From the NCBI GenBank assembly GCA_933228915.1, contig OW121827.1, forward strand, positions 8,794,619-8,858,618: DNA of 64,000 nucleotides, given 5' to 3'. This document shows positions 48,220 through 61,896 of this stretch, in pieces (within the stretch, counting starts at the first letter, position 1; every line of letters begins with the position of its first letter). The notes under the pieces were generated by a model. It worked only from the letters and a program-made list of their open reading frames with translations, was not told where the DNA came from and searched no databases. The position numbers and the translations under genes were made by a program. This stretch comes from Telmatherina bonti (lineage: Eukaryota > Chordata > Actinopteri > Atheriniformes > Telmatherinidae).

Positions 48220-49887
48220 TTACTTCACTTTACACAACTCAGCACTGGATCCAGGCCAGATCAAGAGTCCAGCATAGAGCGGCTGAGTGAATGTGGTCTG
48301 GACTCTGTGGAGGAGAGTCCTGGTTTCAGAGACGCTGTAGAAGGACAGAATACCTGCTCTGTGATCCAGGTACACTCCTACTCTGGAGGACCGAGGACCT
48401 GAGATGGAGGTACTGATGTTGTTGTAGGAAAATGTAAAACTGTTTTGGTCACAATCTAATGACCAAGATTTATCATTATATCCAAAACCACATTCATTCC
48501 AATCTCCTGCTCTGCTGATATTCTTGTATGCGACTGCTACAGAAACATTTCCTCTTATTTCCACCTCCCAGTAACAACGTCCAGTCAGACTCTCTCTACT
48601 CAGAACCTGACACCAGTAAATGAATCTGTCTGGATGACTAGAATAAGACTGATTTTTATCCATTCTTGTCACCTTTCTGTTCTCCTCTGACAGTAACAGC
48701 TGTGTGTTTGCTGTGTTTGGATCCAGTGTGATTTCACATGAACATCTTAAGAATCCAGCTCTGCTCTTTGGTTCTGGTTGTGGCAGTAAAACATCTGGAT
48801 CAGTGACTGCCAGTGAGATGTTTGTCCATCTGTCTGTCAGGATGTCCTGTAGTTTATCTCTGAGCTCTGACACAGCTGCTGTCACATCCTCAAAGTGTGT
48901 GAGAGGACGGATATTGATGCTGGATGAGTGTGTAGACTCACTGAGTGCTGACAGTGAGGGGTAGTTGTGTAGAAACTGGGTGTGATCCTCTGTGTGTGAG
49001 AGCTGCTTCAGCTCAGCGTCTCTCCTCTTCAGCTCAGTGATCTCCTGCTCCAGCTTCTCCTGAAGCTCTTTGACTCGCCTCACTTCAGTTTCCTGCTGGG
49101 ATCTGATCTGCTGCTTCACATCAGAGCTTCTTTTCTGGATGAGATGGATCAGCTGAGTGAAGATCTTCTCACTGTCCTCCACTGTTGTATCAGCAGAGTG
49201 ATTGATGGCCTCCACCTCCTGTTGAAGCAGCTTCACATCTTTCTCTCTGTCCTGGATTCTCTGCTGGATTTCTTGTCGACTCACCTCCAGCTCTCTCTGC
49301 CTCTCAGTCCTTTCTGCTGCAGCTGAGACCGTGTCGTGGCCTTTATGTTCATCCACAACGCAGACCAGACAGATACACTTCTGATCAGTACGGCAGAACA
49401 TCTTCATCACCTCATCATGACGAGAGCAGATGTTCTGCTGGAGGTTCTTGGAGGGCTCCACCAGCTGGTGTTTCTTGAATGCAGGTGATTCATAATGAGG
49501 CTGAAGGTGTTTCTCACAGTAAGAGGCCAGACAGATTAAACAGGACTTGATGGCTTTCAGTTTTCTTCCAGAGCAGACATCACAGGCCACATCTTCAGGT
49601 CCAGCATAGCAGTGATCAGCAGGAGCAGCTTGGAGTCCAGTCTTCTTCAGCTCTTCCAGTAAATCAGCAAACATGGTGTTTTTCTCCAGGACAGGTCTCG
49701 GTATGAAGGTCTTCCTGCATTGAGGGCAGCTGTAGATTCCCTTCTGATCCTCTCCATCCCAGTGGGTTTTAATACAGTCCATGCAGTAGCTGTGTCCACA
49801 GGGAATAGTCACCGGATCCTTCAGGAGATCCAGACAGATGGAACAGCAGAATTTCACTCGGTCCAGCTGATTTCCCTGCTGCGCCAT
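48220..49887 (-). CDS. TRIM E3 ubiquitin ligase, copy 3
   Basis: A single open frame of 555 codons. Ligands C15, C18, C30, H32, C35, C38, C54 and C57 form the RING; the B-box1-like region is 102-143, B-box2 154-184, the coiled coil about 190-300, PRY LDPNTA 388-393, and SPRY about 435-555. The start ATG (49885-49887) is fixed by an in-frame TGA upstream, created by one extra base relative to copy 1. Its N-terminus is like copy 1, but KTHWDG in the RING and CICLVC in the B-box are like copy 2, so it is a mosaic. SPRY differences include RMDKNQSYSSHPDRFIYWCQ and LDCDQNSFTFSYNNIS. It looks intact; same inferred interferon-linked E3 ligase role. Confidence 0.93.
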   Translation of the reverse strand: MAQQGNQLDRVKFCCSICLDLLKDPVTIPCGHSYCMDCIKTHWDGEDQKGIYSCPQCRKTFIPRPVLEKNTMFADLLEELKKTGLQAAPADHCYAGPEDVACDVCSGRKLKAIKSCLICLASYCEKHLQPHYESPAFKKHQLVEPSKNLQQNICSRHDEVMKMFCRTDQKCICLVCVVDEHKGHDTVSAAAERTERQRELEVSRQEIQQRIQDREKDVKLLQQEVEAINHSADTTVEDSEKIFTQLIHLIQKRSSDVKQQIRSQQETEVRRVKELQEKLEQEITELKRRDAELKQLSHTEDHTQFLHNYPSLSALSESTHSSSINIRPLTHFEDVTAAVSELRDKLQDILTDRWTNISLAVTDPDVLLPQPEPKSRAGFLRCSCEITLDPNTANTQLLLSEENRKVTRMDKNQSYSSHPDRFIYWCQVLSRESLTGRCYWEVEIRGNVSVAVAYKNISRAGDWNECGFGYNDKSWSLDCDQNSFTFSYNNISTSISGPRSSRVGVYLDHRAGILSFYSVSETRTLLHRVQTTFTQPLYAGLLIWPGSSAELCKVK

Positions 49888-49914
49888 TTTCCTCTCGGCA
49901 GTTAAGTGTCAAAC

Positions 49915-49929
49915 AGTTTCACTTTCTCT
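49915..49929 (-). promoter_or_regulatory. Consensus ISRE upstream of TRIM copy 3
   Basis: The minus strand reads AGAGAAAGTGAAACT, identical to the site before copy 1 and 27 bases upstream of the ATG. It contains the ISRE core GAAANNGAAACT. Confidence 0.65.
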
Positions 49930-50433
49930 GAACAGAAAGGATCTGTGCGCTCTGCAGGGCAACAGATCTCACATGAAGCAGGAAATGAGTCTTTGCAGCA
50001 GCTGCATGTTCCACCATGTTGCTCACACCCATCCTGATGCAGAGAGATCTGTGGAGGGGCGGGAACAAGGAAATATCTGCTGGGAGCGGCTACAGGAACT
50101 AACATGTAACATGAAATGCTTCATCTGCAGGATCAGTGTTTTAAAAGGTTCTCCGTCTCATTGATTCTTATACAGTTTCCAGTAAAAGCTGCATAAGAGT
50201 CAGAGATCTGCAGCTTCTGCTGGAAGATGTGCAGAAATGATTGTTTTCATCTCATTATTAACTGTTGCTGCAGTCAAGATGGATTTGATGAGAAAAAGTA
50301 TTAAAAGTTGCAATTCAGTGTTCAACCAGCAGGAGGAGGAATAACTCCACTGAAACGTAAAGATCATGAGGAAAATGTGTGTGTTGGTGTGTTTTCTCTA
50401 CGTCTGCATCTTCTGCACTGTTAGATACGTTTA

Positions 50434-50706
50434 GCAGGAAATGTAAAGCTTGTTATCTTGATCAATATTTTCATTTATCTTCAGATGTTTGCAGCTCTGC
50501 TCTGCAGCAGGTTGCAGGTTATTGATCTGGTTTCTGTATTCCTGCTGATCAACACACTGTCTGATAAAAAGTGATGTATTTCAGTATGTAGAGCATATTT
50601 TGATGCCATACGTTACTAAAGCATCAGTTTTAATGAAAGCTGGACGTTTTCCTGACTCTAACATCTCCTTCCAGTTGCTCCTCTAAACCTCTCTGACCTT
50701 CCTTAT
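50434..50706. other. Alternative allele of the Harbinger-L1 site
   Basis: DNA on the left (to 50433) matches A1 up to about 966, and DNA on the right (50566-50702) matches A1 from about 4178. Here only about 130 bp of unique sequence separates them, instead of the 3.2 kb Harbinger-L1 composite. No gene is present. Confidence 0.75.
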
Positions 50707-52032
50707 GTGGATTCCCATATTTTGATTCAGTTTCCATAAATTTTAAAATAATTTTAAAAAATATAAAATATACATTATCGTACATGATGCAAAACTTTAA
50801 AAAGTCTTAATTTTACAGAATATAACACAAAATTTAACTTATTTGAAAATCTCTTAAGAACAATCCAGATTACATTTTATAGATAAAAAGGAAGAAAAGT
50901 ATATAATCCACAGAAATGAGCAGCAGATTGGTTTTAGCTGTGCTAAAGTTTGAAACTAACACTTTTCTTGATAACTTTTTATTTAAAATGTTGATAAAAA
51001 GTAAATATTTTTGTGAAACGGTAGCAGAAAGAAAGAGAAAATAATTGGCAGCCAGGGTTCTGTGTTTTATTTATCATCTAAATTAAGAGAATTTTTCATT
51101 TTTATTCCCAGTGGAAAATGTCTGAAATAGAGAAAAAAAAACAACTAATTTGCACAGGTAGTTTCAGGAGTTGCAGTTGTTTACGTCGCTCTGGATGAGA
51201 CTTAACAGCATGAATCTGATGGTTCGTTTCAGACAGATAAATATGAAAACTTACAAAGATCCACCTCAGAGCAGTGAAGTCTTTCTGCTTTTTGAACAAA
51301 TGAGGTGGAGATCTAAAATAGCAAAACAACCATTTTCTGCCTTCACTTCACTCCTCCTGTTAGACAATCAGTCACAAATCAAAGCGATTGATTTGTAGTC
51401 TGGATTTTACACAACATGCAGCTTAATGACTTAAACATCCATGCAGGTAAAATGTTCCTCAGTTCAGAGAAAATCTTGCTTTTTAACCAATCATGTGATT
51501 CATATAAAGAATTATCTGCCATAAATATTTAAATGATCAATATTTCTGAGCCCAAAGAACAAACTTTCTCTCACTTCATCACACAATTGGCTTTAAGTTG
51601 ACAGAACTTCTCCATGATTCCTGTAACATGAGAGAATAAAGCAGCAACAGCTTGTCAACGTCAGTAAAATGTCAGACTTGATATGGATTCAGGATTATGT
51701 AATCTTATTTCTGTACTGTGCTGCATCAGTATGCCATGTCATCGTATGGTGAGTGTTATCGGTGCACCGTGTCTGCACTGTGACGTGTTTTTGGAACTAT
51801 GTTTGGCTTTGAAGCCTTCTTGCACTGCCCACAGCTAATTTCCCCTCATGGACCATAAAGTATCTCATCGTCCTGCACTGCAGCCTGATGGCTGTGATGT
51901 GCGACCCGGCTGGCCATGACTGGGGTGGTTCCTGTGGTGGTGACCTCCATGGTCATGGCTAATTGCTGTGGATGGATCCCCAAAATATTGCCTCCTCACA
52001 GCATCAAGCCTGATGTAAGGGACTGGAGTAGT
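50707..52032. other. Intergenic, nothing recognised
   Basis: AT-rich DNA with short frames only (for example at 51102-51398). None resembles a known protein, and no repeat shared with the rest of the window was seen. Confidence 0.5.
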
Positions 52033-52436
52033 GCTGTAATAATGTGTTTTCGTCCCGATTTAATTCGATTAAAAATTTATGGGTGCCGATTCGATTTAAA
52101 TTGCGATTCTCACGATTCTTGGATATTGCTGGTTTTTGTAGATTAACAACAATAAAAAATGTACAAACATTTTTTGCTCGTCAGTTTTCTTAATTTCAAT
52201 CAGGAAAAAACAACCCAGTGGCCAGACCATCATTCTGCTGCTATAAGGACCAAGAAGACAAGTAAAAAGATAGAAAAAAATAAATTAAAATGACAAAAAT
52301 TTTATCATAATTATTTTTATTAATTTGAAAAAAAATTGATTTTTTTTAACCAAAAAAAAAAAGAAAAAATCAATTTTAAAATTGTGAAGCAAAAAAATCC
52401 CAATATTTGATTTTTTAGATTTGATTTTCCCACCCC
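52033..52436. repeat. hAT-like MITE candidate, AT-rich
   Basis: The sequence starts near TAGTGCTGTAATAATG and ends near CCCACCCCTAGAC. Internal GATTCGATTTAAATTGCGATTC resembles a widespread hAT-derived non-autonomous repeat. The termini are only weakly inverted, so this is tentative. The interior includes A-rich runs at 52260-52400. Confidence 0.35.
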
Positions 52437-52466
52437 TAGACAGGAGTTGGTTCATGTAACGTGGGA

Positions 52467-52487
52467 TGTGTGTGTGTGTGTGTGTGT
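52467..52487. repeat. (TG)n microsatellite
   Basis: About ten TG units directly after the MITE candidate. Confidence 0.95.
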
Positions 52488-55400
52488 TTAGGGTGCTTCA
52501 TCTCTATGAGTGTGACAGATCCTAAATTATTAGGTGTACTTTTTTATTGATTAGGTTATGCTTCAGTATGTGACAGCTTATATTCAATTTCACGTTGAAA
52601 TGATTTAATTTGATATTTAATCAGTGTCATGCCTTTTGGCCAAGGACAGTGCTAATTCTACTATGTTCATGATGTATATAAATAAGGTTTAAAAAACAAG
52701 AGTTCATAGTTAATAAATATTAAGAATGAGTTCATGTTTAAAAGGGTTAAATATGTTAAAATCGAAAATTAGACAGCGTAAGACATCTGTATTGCAAACA
52801 ATCTTTGTGATATCGATCATACCGTTACCTGAGCGAGTGAGCGCTCTTAACATAGAAAAGGTCTTTGACGTATTTTGCGTGGTACGATGAAAGTAAAGCA
52901 GCAGCTCATAAACACGCTAAATGTACCCTCATACTCTTGTACCTTGGGAAACCTTCGTCTTTGTAAGTATTAATGTTAAGAAAACACTGGCATATGTGTT
53001 GGTATTATTTTTGTTGCTAGAAATATGTTGGTAATGTGATATGCACGTGAGGTTTGAGCTAGGCCACCAACTTCCACTGTAGCATTGAGATGTGTGTGTC
53101 AGTCAGTAATTTGTTTTTCTTTTCTGTATGTTTCAGTTACAAAAGAAAAAATGGAAATGCAAATATAATTCATAAAGATCTTCAGTAAGAAACAAGAAAA
53201 GCAAGCCTTGTGTGGAGAACTTTTTAAAAAAAAATATTTGCTGCTTTGTTCGCTGGCTGTCTAACTTCACACGTGTTGTGAGGACAGCACAATCAGCTTT
53301 GTGTAAAGCACCTTTCGCTGCTCTTTTCTTTTTATCGTTTGATTTTTTTCATTGATCCTGTATTAACTCAGCTGTTGTTCCGATTGCATCCAGTTGCAGA
53401 TGTTCTAAATTTGCTTTTATGTTTGACTATGTTCCATAATATATTATTAAAAAAAAAAAAAAAAAATTACATTTCAGGGACTCTTATTGGGTTATAATAA
53501 TGCTATTTTTTTTTTATTTTTTTTTTTACTTTGGGCTGATGGGTTTATGAGTTAGGCTTATTTGCACAATACAAACACATGAGCAGATAAGGAAACTTTG
53601 CATCCACAAGTCCATCATGCTGAAAATATTTTCTGCTCTTTATATGTGTAACTATAAGATCAGTATGAAGGTCAACATGAGGCTTTAAGAGTCCCATTAA
53701 ATCTGTCCTATCAGTCTTAAACAGATACGCTTTGCTTTCTTTCAGATTTATGATGATGTTTACGTTAGTTTACTCTTTCTATGGATTAATATTGTTGCAT
53801 GTCAGAGACTAGGCTGTTGGGAACTGTATGAAGGCTGTGATATAGCAACATAAACAGACCATTTAAACTCTTTCTGTAAATCAGTTTAGGATTTGCTCCA
53901 TAAAACAGTGAAAAGCGGTTGTGGGAACAAACATGCAGCTTGAATTCTGCATACCAACAAATACAATAAAGCAAATAAAAGTAAAGCTGCAGATTTGACA
54001 TCTGACAGAGAAGGAACAAAAACAAAGTCATTAACAAGGCTGCAGACTCATTTTCTGCTCGTTAGCTGTTTATTTGGATGAATTTTCTTCACTTCTGCTG
54101 GATAAAAAGACAATTAAAGAACCGTACTCATCGCATCAACTCATTCCTCAATGACATGAGCTCTAAACTTGGATACATGATGAGTTGGAAATAAAAAACT
54201 TCCTCTTAGTGTCCTCCCCTCGTTCTGACAGACTGTGCAGATAAGGATGCTCTTCGTCCCTCTGGAGTCTTCTACATGAGCTGAACCCTTGAAAACCTTG
54301 TTTCATTAGCACTAAACACGCCCTGCGTGTCCCTCACCTTCTATATGAGTCTGTCCCCAGTGAAGCGCTTTCCACAAGCCATCTGACGGATTGGATTTCC
54401 TTTAATTGTAGCTGCAGGCGCGACTCCACAACGAGACCGGCTCCGTCTGATCATCAAATGGACATTTATAGAAAGTTTTTCCACCATCTCTGATCTGAAA
54501 CTTTGGCAGACTTGATGGATCAGTGAAAACAGATAAACCAAGTTATTTCGGATCACTTGTGAAGAACGTTTTATTAATAAATCAGCCCACCTGCAGTTTA
54601 CTCTGCGGGGATGATGAGTCTAAGGACCCCTACATTAAAGGTGTTCTTCTTTATTTTTATTAACTTTTATTCTTGGATTTCTTGTAGATAAACCAGATCA
54701 CAGAGAAACAGGACCAGTGTGACACCATTAATGTAAACATTCATCTCCATTATACCCAGTATGGCTGGAATGCTTAGCTGAAATCTCATTAAAGGGCCTG
54801 TACGTCTTTTTTCCCCCAGAAATAAAAGAAAGGACCGCAATAAAAGCTGGAATTGTAAAGGTCACAGAGATTAATCCGGAGGTGAAAGTCAGGCCACTGA
54901 AGAGTAAAGAGCAGTTTTCAGAAGCACTTCTGCTGCATTTTACTTCTGAAGGACGTAAAGACGCTTTTTCAAGCGCTTCTCACCCAAAGTCTCACTCGTT
55001 ACATTAAACTGACATTGGCTTAAAATGGTGGCTTCAGAGCAAAGCAGAGTCCTTGTTTCCTCTGTTTGAGTCTCTGTTGGGCTGGAGCGAGATGTGAGGA
55101 GACATGGGGAAAACTGGGAAACAAGATGGCGGGGGTGTTTTTGTTGCCATCCACCAGAAAGCCTCGTACCGGTGCGTCTGGCTTTTTGTTTAGTCATTAT
55201 TCCTTTCTAGTTTCTGCATTCTGGTTCTGTAATTTCCAGAAATAAGTGCGCTGCCTTGGAGAGTTTCCAGTGAGCATGTGCACGTGTGGATGGACTTAAG
55301 ACTTTGTGCCAGTTATCCCCATCCAGTAATACCAGTAACCTGAGGTTTGTTCAGATCATTAACCTGGTAGGATAATTACCTGTTAAAGGCTTATTATACA

Positions 55401-57957
55401 CAATGGCCACATTTACATGGAAGTGATTCTGAATAAAAGTTAATTCTGGTGGAAAATGAGCATGTAAACACCTGATTCTGAATGAAAAAAATCAATTGGG
55501 AATTAAACTTAATTCTGAACTAAGTGGCTGGTTTATTCACATTCTAAATCTGACTTTATTTCCTCTGTCATGAAAACCAGATCAAACCAGCTCTGCATAC
55601 GTCTGTTAGATACACATTGATTAGAATCAGGTGTGTTGCAGCTGGGACTCTTGGAAAACCTGCAGGACGCCTCAATCCAGGTCCTGGAGGATCACGTTTG
55701 TTTTATGTTTTAGTAAAGCACTTTGTGATTAATTTGGATTAAAAGGTGATAAATAAAGTTGTTTTCATTTAATTAAAGCCTTGGCATGATAATTATGGAG
55801 CGAAATCAATCAATATGTTTGTTTATGTGAAAAAAATGTTTGAAACTGATTAAAATTAATTTCAAAACGAAAGTCAAGTTTTTACGATGAACTCTGAAAA
55901 ACAAATAATTAGCCCCGCCCACACGCCACATCAGGGCCAAAAGTTTGAAACTGAAAAACAGGAATCTGAAAGTTAAATATCAAAAAAGCAAAGTGAAATA
56001 AAACTCTGAAACTGTGAACGAGGTTTGGAAAATGACAGAAAAAAAATCTAAAATTAAATGGCTAGATTCTAAAACCGAGTGAATAAAATCTCAAACTCAC
56101 AAAACAATATCCGATTGAAAATTAATTTTTAGAAACAAAATGTTTCAAAAATAAAATATACAACCCGTTTGGAATTAAACTTGATACAAACATTTGTTTC
56201 ACTTTTTTTTATTTTGTATACAATTATTTGTTTTTTAGAGTTCATCGTAAAAACTTGACTTGGCTGGGATTGATGGAGTTATTGTCACAAATGGCTTTAT
56301 TTACTTCAGACCGACCCTCTCCGTAGGCTGTCAGATCAGCCTGCGGGCAAAACGAGTGGATTGAGACTCTTTCGCATTAAGCCCCGCCTCCCGCCACTGC
56401 ACTACATCGGGAGCGCACACCGCACCTGCTTTCGCCGTCATTGTAACATCTCATAAACAGAAGAATTAGGCTCATATGAACTCAATAAAAAAAACAAAAT
56501 ACAATGTCAACACATAGCATCCAGCCCTACATGTTGGAACCTGAATCAGACCCTGAAAACGAAGTGGAAAACAGCAACCCACAGCAACGAATGCAGCAGG
56601 ATGTCTCTCTTTGGTAAACTCACCAGCCATCGTTGGAAACAACTTTATCCCACGTTTTCCACCCGCCTGATGTATTTGTACATGCCCTTGTTAACCAGTA
56701 GAAGGTAACCAATCACCGAACCTTATCCCCCGGGACGTCACAAGGATTTCCAAGTAGAAAAAACTCTCTAAAACGACGCGTTTTTTGTCGCCATGGAAAC
56801 CGAACGGAGAGAGTGCTGAAACTCAAACTCAAACTCAAACATGCGTTTAGGTGATAAAAAACAGTGTCGTTCACATGTCTGATGAGGATTCAACACTGTA
56901 ACACTGTAGAAAGCTCAGAAAACTCCAAATACCATCATAGGACCCCTTTAATGACACGATACATGAAAGGCAACAAATAAAAACATCTGAACAGCTATCT
57001 GGAAATCTGTTGCTTTTGATTTGACTCCATTTCACCATCCAGGGCTGGTTTAGCTCTTTAAGCCAGGACCAGTCAATACGACTAATAAATGATTGATCCA
57101 TTCATGTTTCTGGGGGATTTTTATCCCATCGACTCGCAGGTTGAAGGAATCCCATCAGCTCCTGCCTGATAAGGATGCAAGTCAGACAGCAAGTTGAGTT
57201 GGAATAAACTTCCTTTGCAAATCAACTGGAACTTTTTTTAAGGCTGCAGCTTTTGTTTTCTAAAGAACTTCCTGATTAAGGAGCACATGCAGCCAGTCAA
57301 GCATGCACACTAACTTAAAACACTGCAGACGCGTGGTTTGACCCCCCCAGCGGTGATCAACCCTCCGGTGCGTTGAGGTTTCTAACGAGCGACGACGAAG
57401 CTCGTGGGATGCAAAGAGCTCCTCCGACAAATTTAGATCCAAACATGAATCTTCATCTAAACTTTGTTTATCTATATGAACACACCAGCCTGGTGCCTCG
57501 TCGTAACACACAGCCTCTGAGGAGGGGCCCAATTAAAGACGCAGAGAGTCTAATGAACACCTGCAGGCTGAAGACGCCCGTCAGCCTCACACACATGCTG
57601 AGTTTCAGCTGCTTCTAACAGGCCGAGTGGTGAATATTAAACATTGTGACACAGCTACGCGCTGAACCGTGGATTTTCTACAGAAAGGAGAATTAATCAC
57701 TGAAAGCAACAGCAGAAGACAAATCTTATCCTGCAGAAGTAAGTCTTTTTATTTTCCTATTTATTTCATGCTGCTGTGTTGCAAACATGTTTTTCTTTTA
57801 TGAGCATAAAAATCTGATTCTTCTTTCAAAAACTTTGTTCATCAGGTGAGAGAAGACGAAATTGATAAGTTTATTGTTGTGCAAGAGTTGAATTCAGTTG
57901 GATGCTGTTAGTCGATCAGGGTTTGATGCAGGAGATGGTGTTGGACCCCCTGCACCA
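52488..57957. other. 5.5 kb intergenic region, no gene recognised
   Basis: Short frames (53786-54037, 54341-54556, 54940-55197, 56871-57101, 57260-57618) show no domain I know. A-rich and T-rich runs occur at 53449-53467 and 53508-53528. A LINE/SINE-like tail (AAAGCACTTTGTGATTAATT) is at 55714-55733 and a short interspersed repeat at about 55610-55695. The block around 56270-56950 (GGGACGTCACAAGG, TAGGACCCCTTTAATG) has the feel of another dispersed repeat, but no ends were found. Confidence 0.5.
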
Positions 57958-58193
57958 ACTGCATCCTTGGAGATGGTGGCTACCCCTGCTTGTCACTGCC
58001 CATCTGCCTCGTGACGCCTTGCAGGCACCCTTAACCCGAACCCAACCACCTGCAAGCTTGCTACAACTGCTGCTTGTCAAAGGCCAGATGTGTTGTGTAG
58101 AAGTCTTTTGGGATCCTAAAGACCGGCTAAAGGTCCATCTTCTTGAAGGCTCTGGAGGTTGGCGTGAAGTATGTGCCAGAGGTCATGGTCTAT
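57958..58193 (+). pseudogene. PIF/Harbinger transposase relic, A3 copy (3' part only)
   Basis: This contains only the end of the transposase, from GDGGYPCL to YVPEVMV, with the same three stop codons as the other copies. The duplication boundary cuts off the rest. Confidence 0.8.
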
Positions 58194-60141
58194 AGAAGAA
58201 GAACTGATAAATTTCCCTCTCCCCTTGTTAATAAGAGACATAAACCTTTCCAATAATTGTATGACTAATCTCTCTCCTTGGGTAAAAGTTCCACTGAACA
58301 TCTGGAAAAATATACTGAAGAATAGAGAATTTGAACAAAACACACAAATATTACGCTGGAAAGCACATGACACAATTCATACCTGCTAAATTAGACAGAA
58401 TTAGATTTAAAAACTGGGAACGTCTAGGAATCATTTCATTCTCAGTGTAAGAAAGCCCTACAGGTCAAAGTCCAACAGCACCCTCTGCTAGTGGAGAATT
58501 AATGTTGTTGCAACTTGTTGGGGCATGTCCAGCCACACTGACAAGCAGCAGGCCAGCTCACAAGCAGACTCTGGGACGCTACCAGGACTTTCTGTGTGCT
58601 TTTGTGGTTTTGTGTGCGTTCTTGAGGAAATGTTAGTGCATTCCAGTTCTTAGTTCTTGATAATCTTATCGCTACCTGAGTTTGTGATGTTTTATGGAAA
58701 GATTTATGTGAGTTTGAGTTAACTAAATGGCCTGTGACAGTAGTAGTTAGCTTTGCCCTTATTTGCTACTAATGCAGCCAATTTGGATGCTCATAGAGAT
58801 TGTTTAATTATGCAAGTTAAGCTTGAAACGCCAATATTGCAACTCAGTTTGTTGTAATTGTGACCATGCTTGACTAATTATATTTAATTCAAGTAATGTG
58901 GTTTTGCTGTTAGTTATGCTTGTTTCTGGTCATATTTCTGTTAGGCTTGTATTGTTTCTCTGCTAATATTACACTGGTGCTCTCATATTCTGTTTTAGAA
59001 GCAGTTTTTATATAAGCTGTGACATTTGAAGATCTTTAAAATCCTATGCTAATTCAGTTGTTCATTTGTACATATTTAACTGAGTAATCTTGAGTATGTT
59101 GTGATACGTCTTTATTATTCTATTTTCAGGCCACACACACACACACACACACAGACACACTTATGTAAAGATCTTCAACGCCGGAAAGGCCAATGCCAAT
59201 CTTCATTAAAGAAGATAACCTGATCTCTCCTTTCAAGTGCCTTGATTCTCTAACCGGGATCATAGTCCATAATCTGCCGCCTCAACCAGCAATCCTGTTA
59301 TTTCGAGGCTCACCCTCGAACACTCAATAATCACAGATAATAAAGGACTAATGACCTTCCAACAACTTAAAAACCACTTTAATCTCGAGAAACACAACTT
59401 TTTCAGATTCCTCCAGCTGAGACATTATTATAACAAAAACATTAAGTGGACAACAGAGAAAGGTGTGTACGTTATTAAAATATTTATGGAGGGATATGAA
59501 GGTAAAGTCAATAGTAAACGGATTTCCAAGCTGTATGCATCCTTGCAGCAGGAGAGGGGTCGCTCCACCACATATGTCCAAGCCAGGTGGGAAAAGGAGA
59601 CTAATGCAAAGATTGATGAGGAGGACTGGCTTCACATCTGCACAACACAGTCATCCACTTCAAGCTCTGGCTGGTGGAGAGAGTTTGCATGGAAAAATAT
59701 CCTGAGATTCTTTCCGACCCCAAAGATCAGAGGGTCCCAAACCAACAGGCCTGAGCTCGGTCACTGCTGGAGGATGTGTGGCAATACGTCAGCAGGTCAC
59801 TTCCACATTTTCTGGGAATGTCCTACACTTTCAGTGTTGTAGGGGACGTGATTAATGAAATCAGATCAATTTTAGGCCTTCATATAGGATCTTCTTTCAT
59901 TCTTTTATATCTGGGGAATCTGCCAGCAGAGTTAAAGAAACAGGACAGATACCTGTTACAAATTCATAAAATCAGTTGCAAAAAGGCAATAACCAGAAAA
60001 TGGCTCGGTAAAGAACCCCCCATCTATCTCAGTTTTTGATATAATGTTCCATCAATGGAACGTTTGACCTTCTCTCTGAGATATGCAAGTAAATGTGAGA
60101 TATTTTGGAAACCCTGGACAACCTATTTGAAGTTAAAGTAG
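58188..60141 (+). pseudogene. L1 ORF2 C-terminal fragment, A3 copy
   Basis: This has the same layout as the copies in A1 and A2. Here a frame of 163 codons stays open from 59351 to 59842 (MTFQQLKNHFNLEKHNFFRF to CPTLSVL), because a two-base difference near 59390 keeps the parts in register. The ORF2 stop is at 60139-60141. Confidence 0.8.
58446..59333. mobile_element. LTR-like insertion, A3 copy
   Basis: This is the same TGTAAGAAAG...AATCA block as in A1 (full length, without the A2 deletion), at the same L1 position. Confidence 0.45.
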
Positions 60142-61896
60142 CAACTAGTTTTACCCCATGCAGTTGTATTTGTACTGGGTAAATTTATTGTTTTATCAGT
60201 CAAATGTTGATTCAATGGGAGGTTGAAATGATCTGTGATCGGTTGATTTGGTCTAACTTGTAATTCCCATTTGACTGGTCATGCCTGCAGGGATCGGAAG
60301 GGGGGGCTCTACACGCATACTTCATTCACGCCAGAGCTGCTGCAGGTGAAGCGTCGTGTCTTGAGTCTTTCTCAGTATATGCCCGTTCCAGGATTTGACT
60401 CCAGCCCAGGTTCCAGGGTATAACACATTACTTTGCAATCTGAGAAATGAAATCTTCCCCTTTGCTGCTGCCAAGAGCCTTTTTGAATAGGAAGTATAAA
60501 ACACTTTATTTGAACGTTGTGGCCTGTGATCCACAACTTCTGCTAATTCATGACTTTCTATGTGCCAGACCTGAACTGACCCTGTCTGCTATTGTTGCTG
60601 TGGTTATTGGTCTATTTTCCCCTCTTACATATTTAAATACCTGAAAACATGAAAAACAAAAGTTTTTTTGTTTTTAAAAAAGTGATGTATTTCAGTATGT
60701 AGAGCATATTTTGATGCCATACGTTACTAAAGCATCAGATTTAATGAAAGCTGGACGTTTTCCTGACTCTAACATCTCATTCCAGTTGCTCCTCTAAACC
60801 TCTCTGACCTTCACATATGGATTTAATTTGAGATGATTTAACTAAAAGCAGCAACACTGTGTTCCTCTCTGCAGTTATTTTTCATCATCTATTAAAAAAC
60901 TGTCAAAATCAGGTGAATGAATTCACAACATTTTCCTTGTTGTTTACAAGAAGAAAGAAAGGAAGATGTTTCCAACAAGCAGCAGACTTAAAGTTCTGCT
61001 GATGTAACAGAGGAAGCGTCCTGTTACCATCCATCCTCCATGACTCCAGACATCAGATGGATTTTCCACATCAGACCAACTCTTCCACTACAACTAGACG
61101 GACTCTGTATCCTGATGAGGGACATTAAATAAAGCTCCTCTGGGAGCCAACAGGTTTCCTCTCAGTCAGAAACGTCTGAACGGGAAAGTTTCTCTTCAGT
61201 CTGACAGAGATTTTCCTTCTCTTCAGGAATCTCTGCAGCAACAGGTTCCCACACATCTAAAGACCAGAGGAAACGTTGCTTTTATTCACTTCATTCAATC
61301 AGATATTTACCTTTTATTTCAGCTTCTATCATATTTATGTTTTTTTCCATTTATATCTTTATCTTATAACGTTTATAATATTTTTCCTTTGTCAGAATCT
61401 CGATCCCAGTGACAGGAAAACACTGTCTAAAATATAAAATGTGCAATATACTACTTAATGCAACATATAGTTTAGAAAACACTGCATATGAGCAAAGCTT
61501 CATACAACATTTCATATTATCTTTATGAACAGCAAAATCACAGATGAAAAATCCAGATTACAGGTGATAATGCAGATTAAAATACATGATTTTATGCAGA
61601 GAATAAATAGCAGCTGTGTTTAAATGTCTAGTCAAATTTTAACGTGTCAAACTGAAACTTTTCTTGATAATTTTACTTAAAAAGTTGATAAAAGCAGATT
61701 TTTATTTGCTGTGAATTATTGACAGACAGAAAGTAACTGGTAAGCCATGTACTGTTTTAGTTGTTCGTAGGAGAGACATTTCTGAAATAAATGAAATATT
61801 AAATGAAAGTGGTCATTTGAGGAGATGAAGTTCTTTATGTAGCATTAGAAACTTCTCAGCAGATATCTAATGGTTACTTTCATCTCTTTCAATCTG

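Larger units (their letters stand above)
47575..50433. repeat. TRIM tandem unit 3
   Basis: From about 47575 (diverged) and closely from 47697 this matches unit 1, through the TRIM gene to 50138. Relative to unit 1 plus A2 it then skips about 900 bp and matches A1 672-966 at 50139-50433. It thus holds the same gene-plus-upstream order in a shortened form. Confidence 0.88.

Noticed and set aside
54341..54556. Possible small gene in the right-hand intergenic region
   Set aside because: 71 codons with no domain, no repeat copy and no promoter or splice context that I can see.
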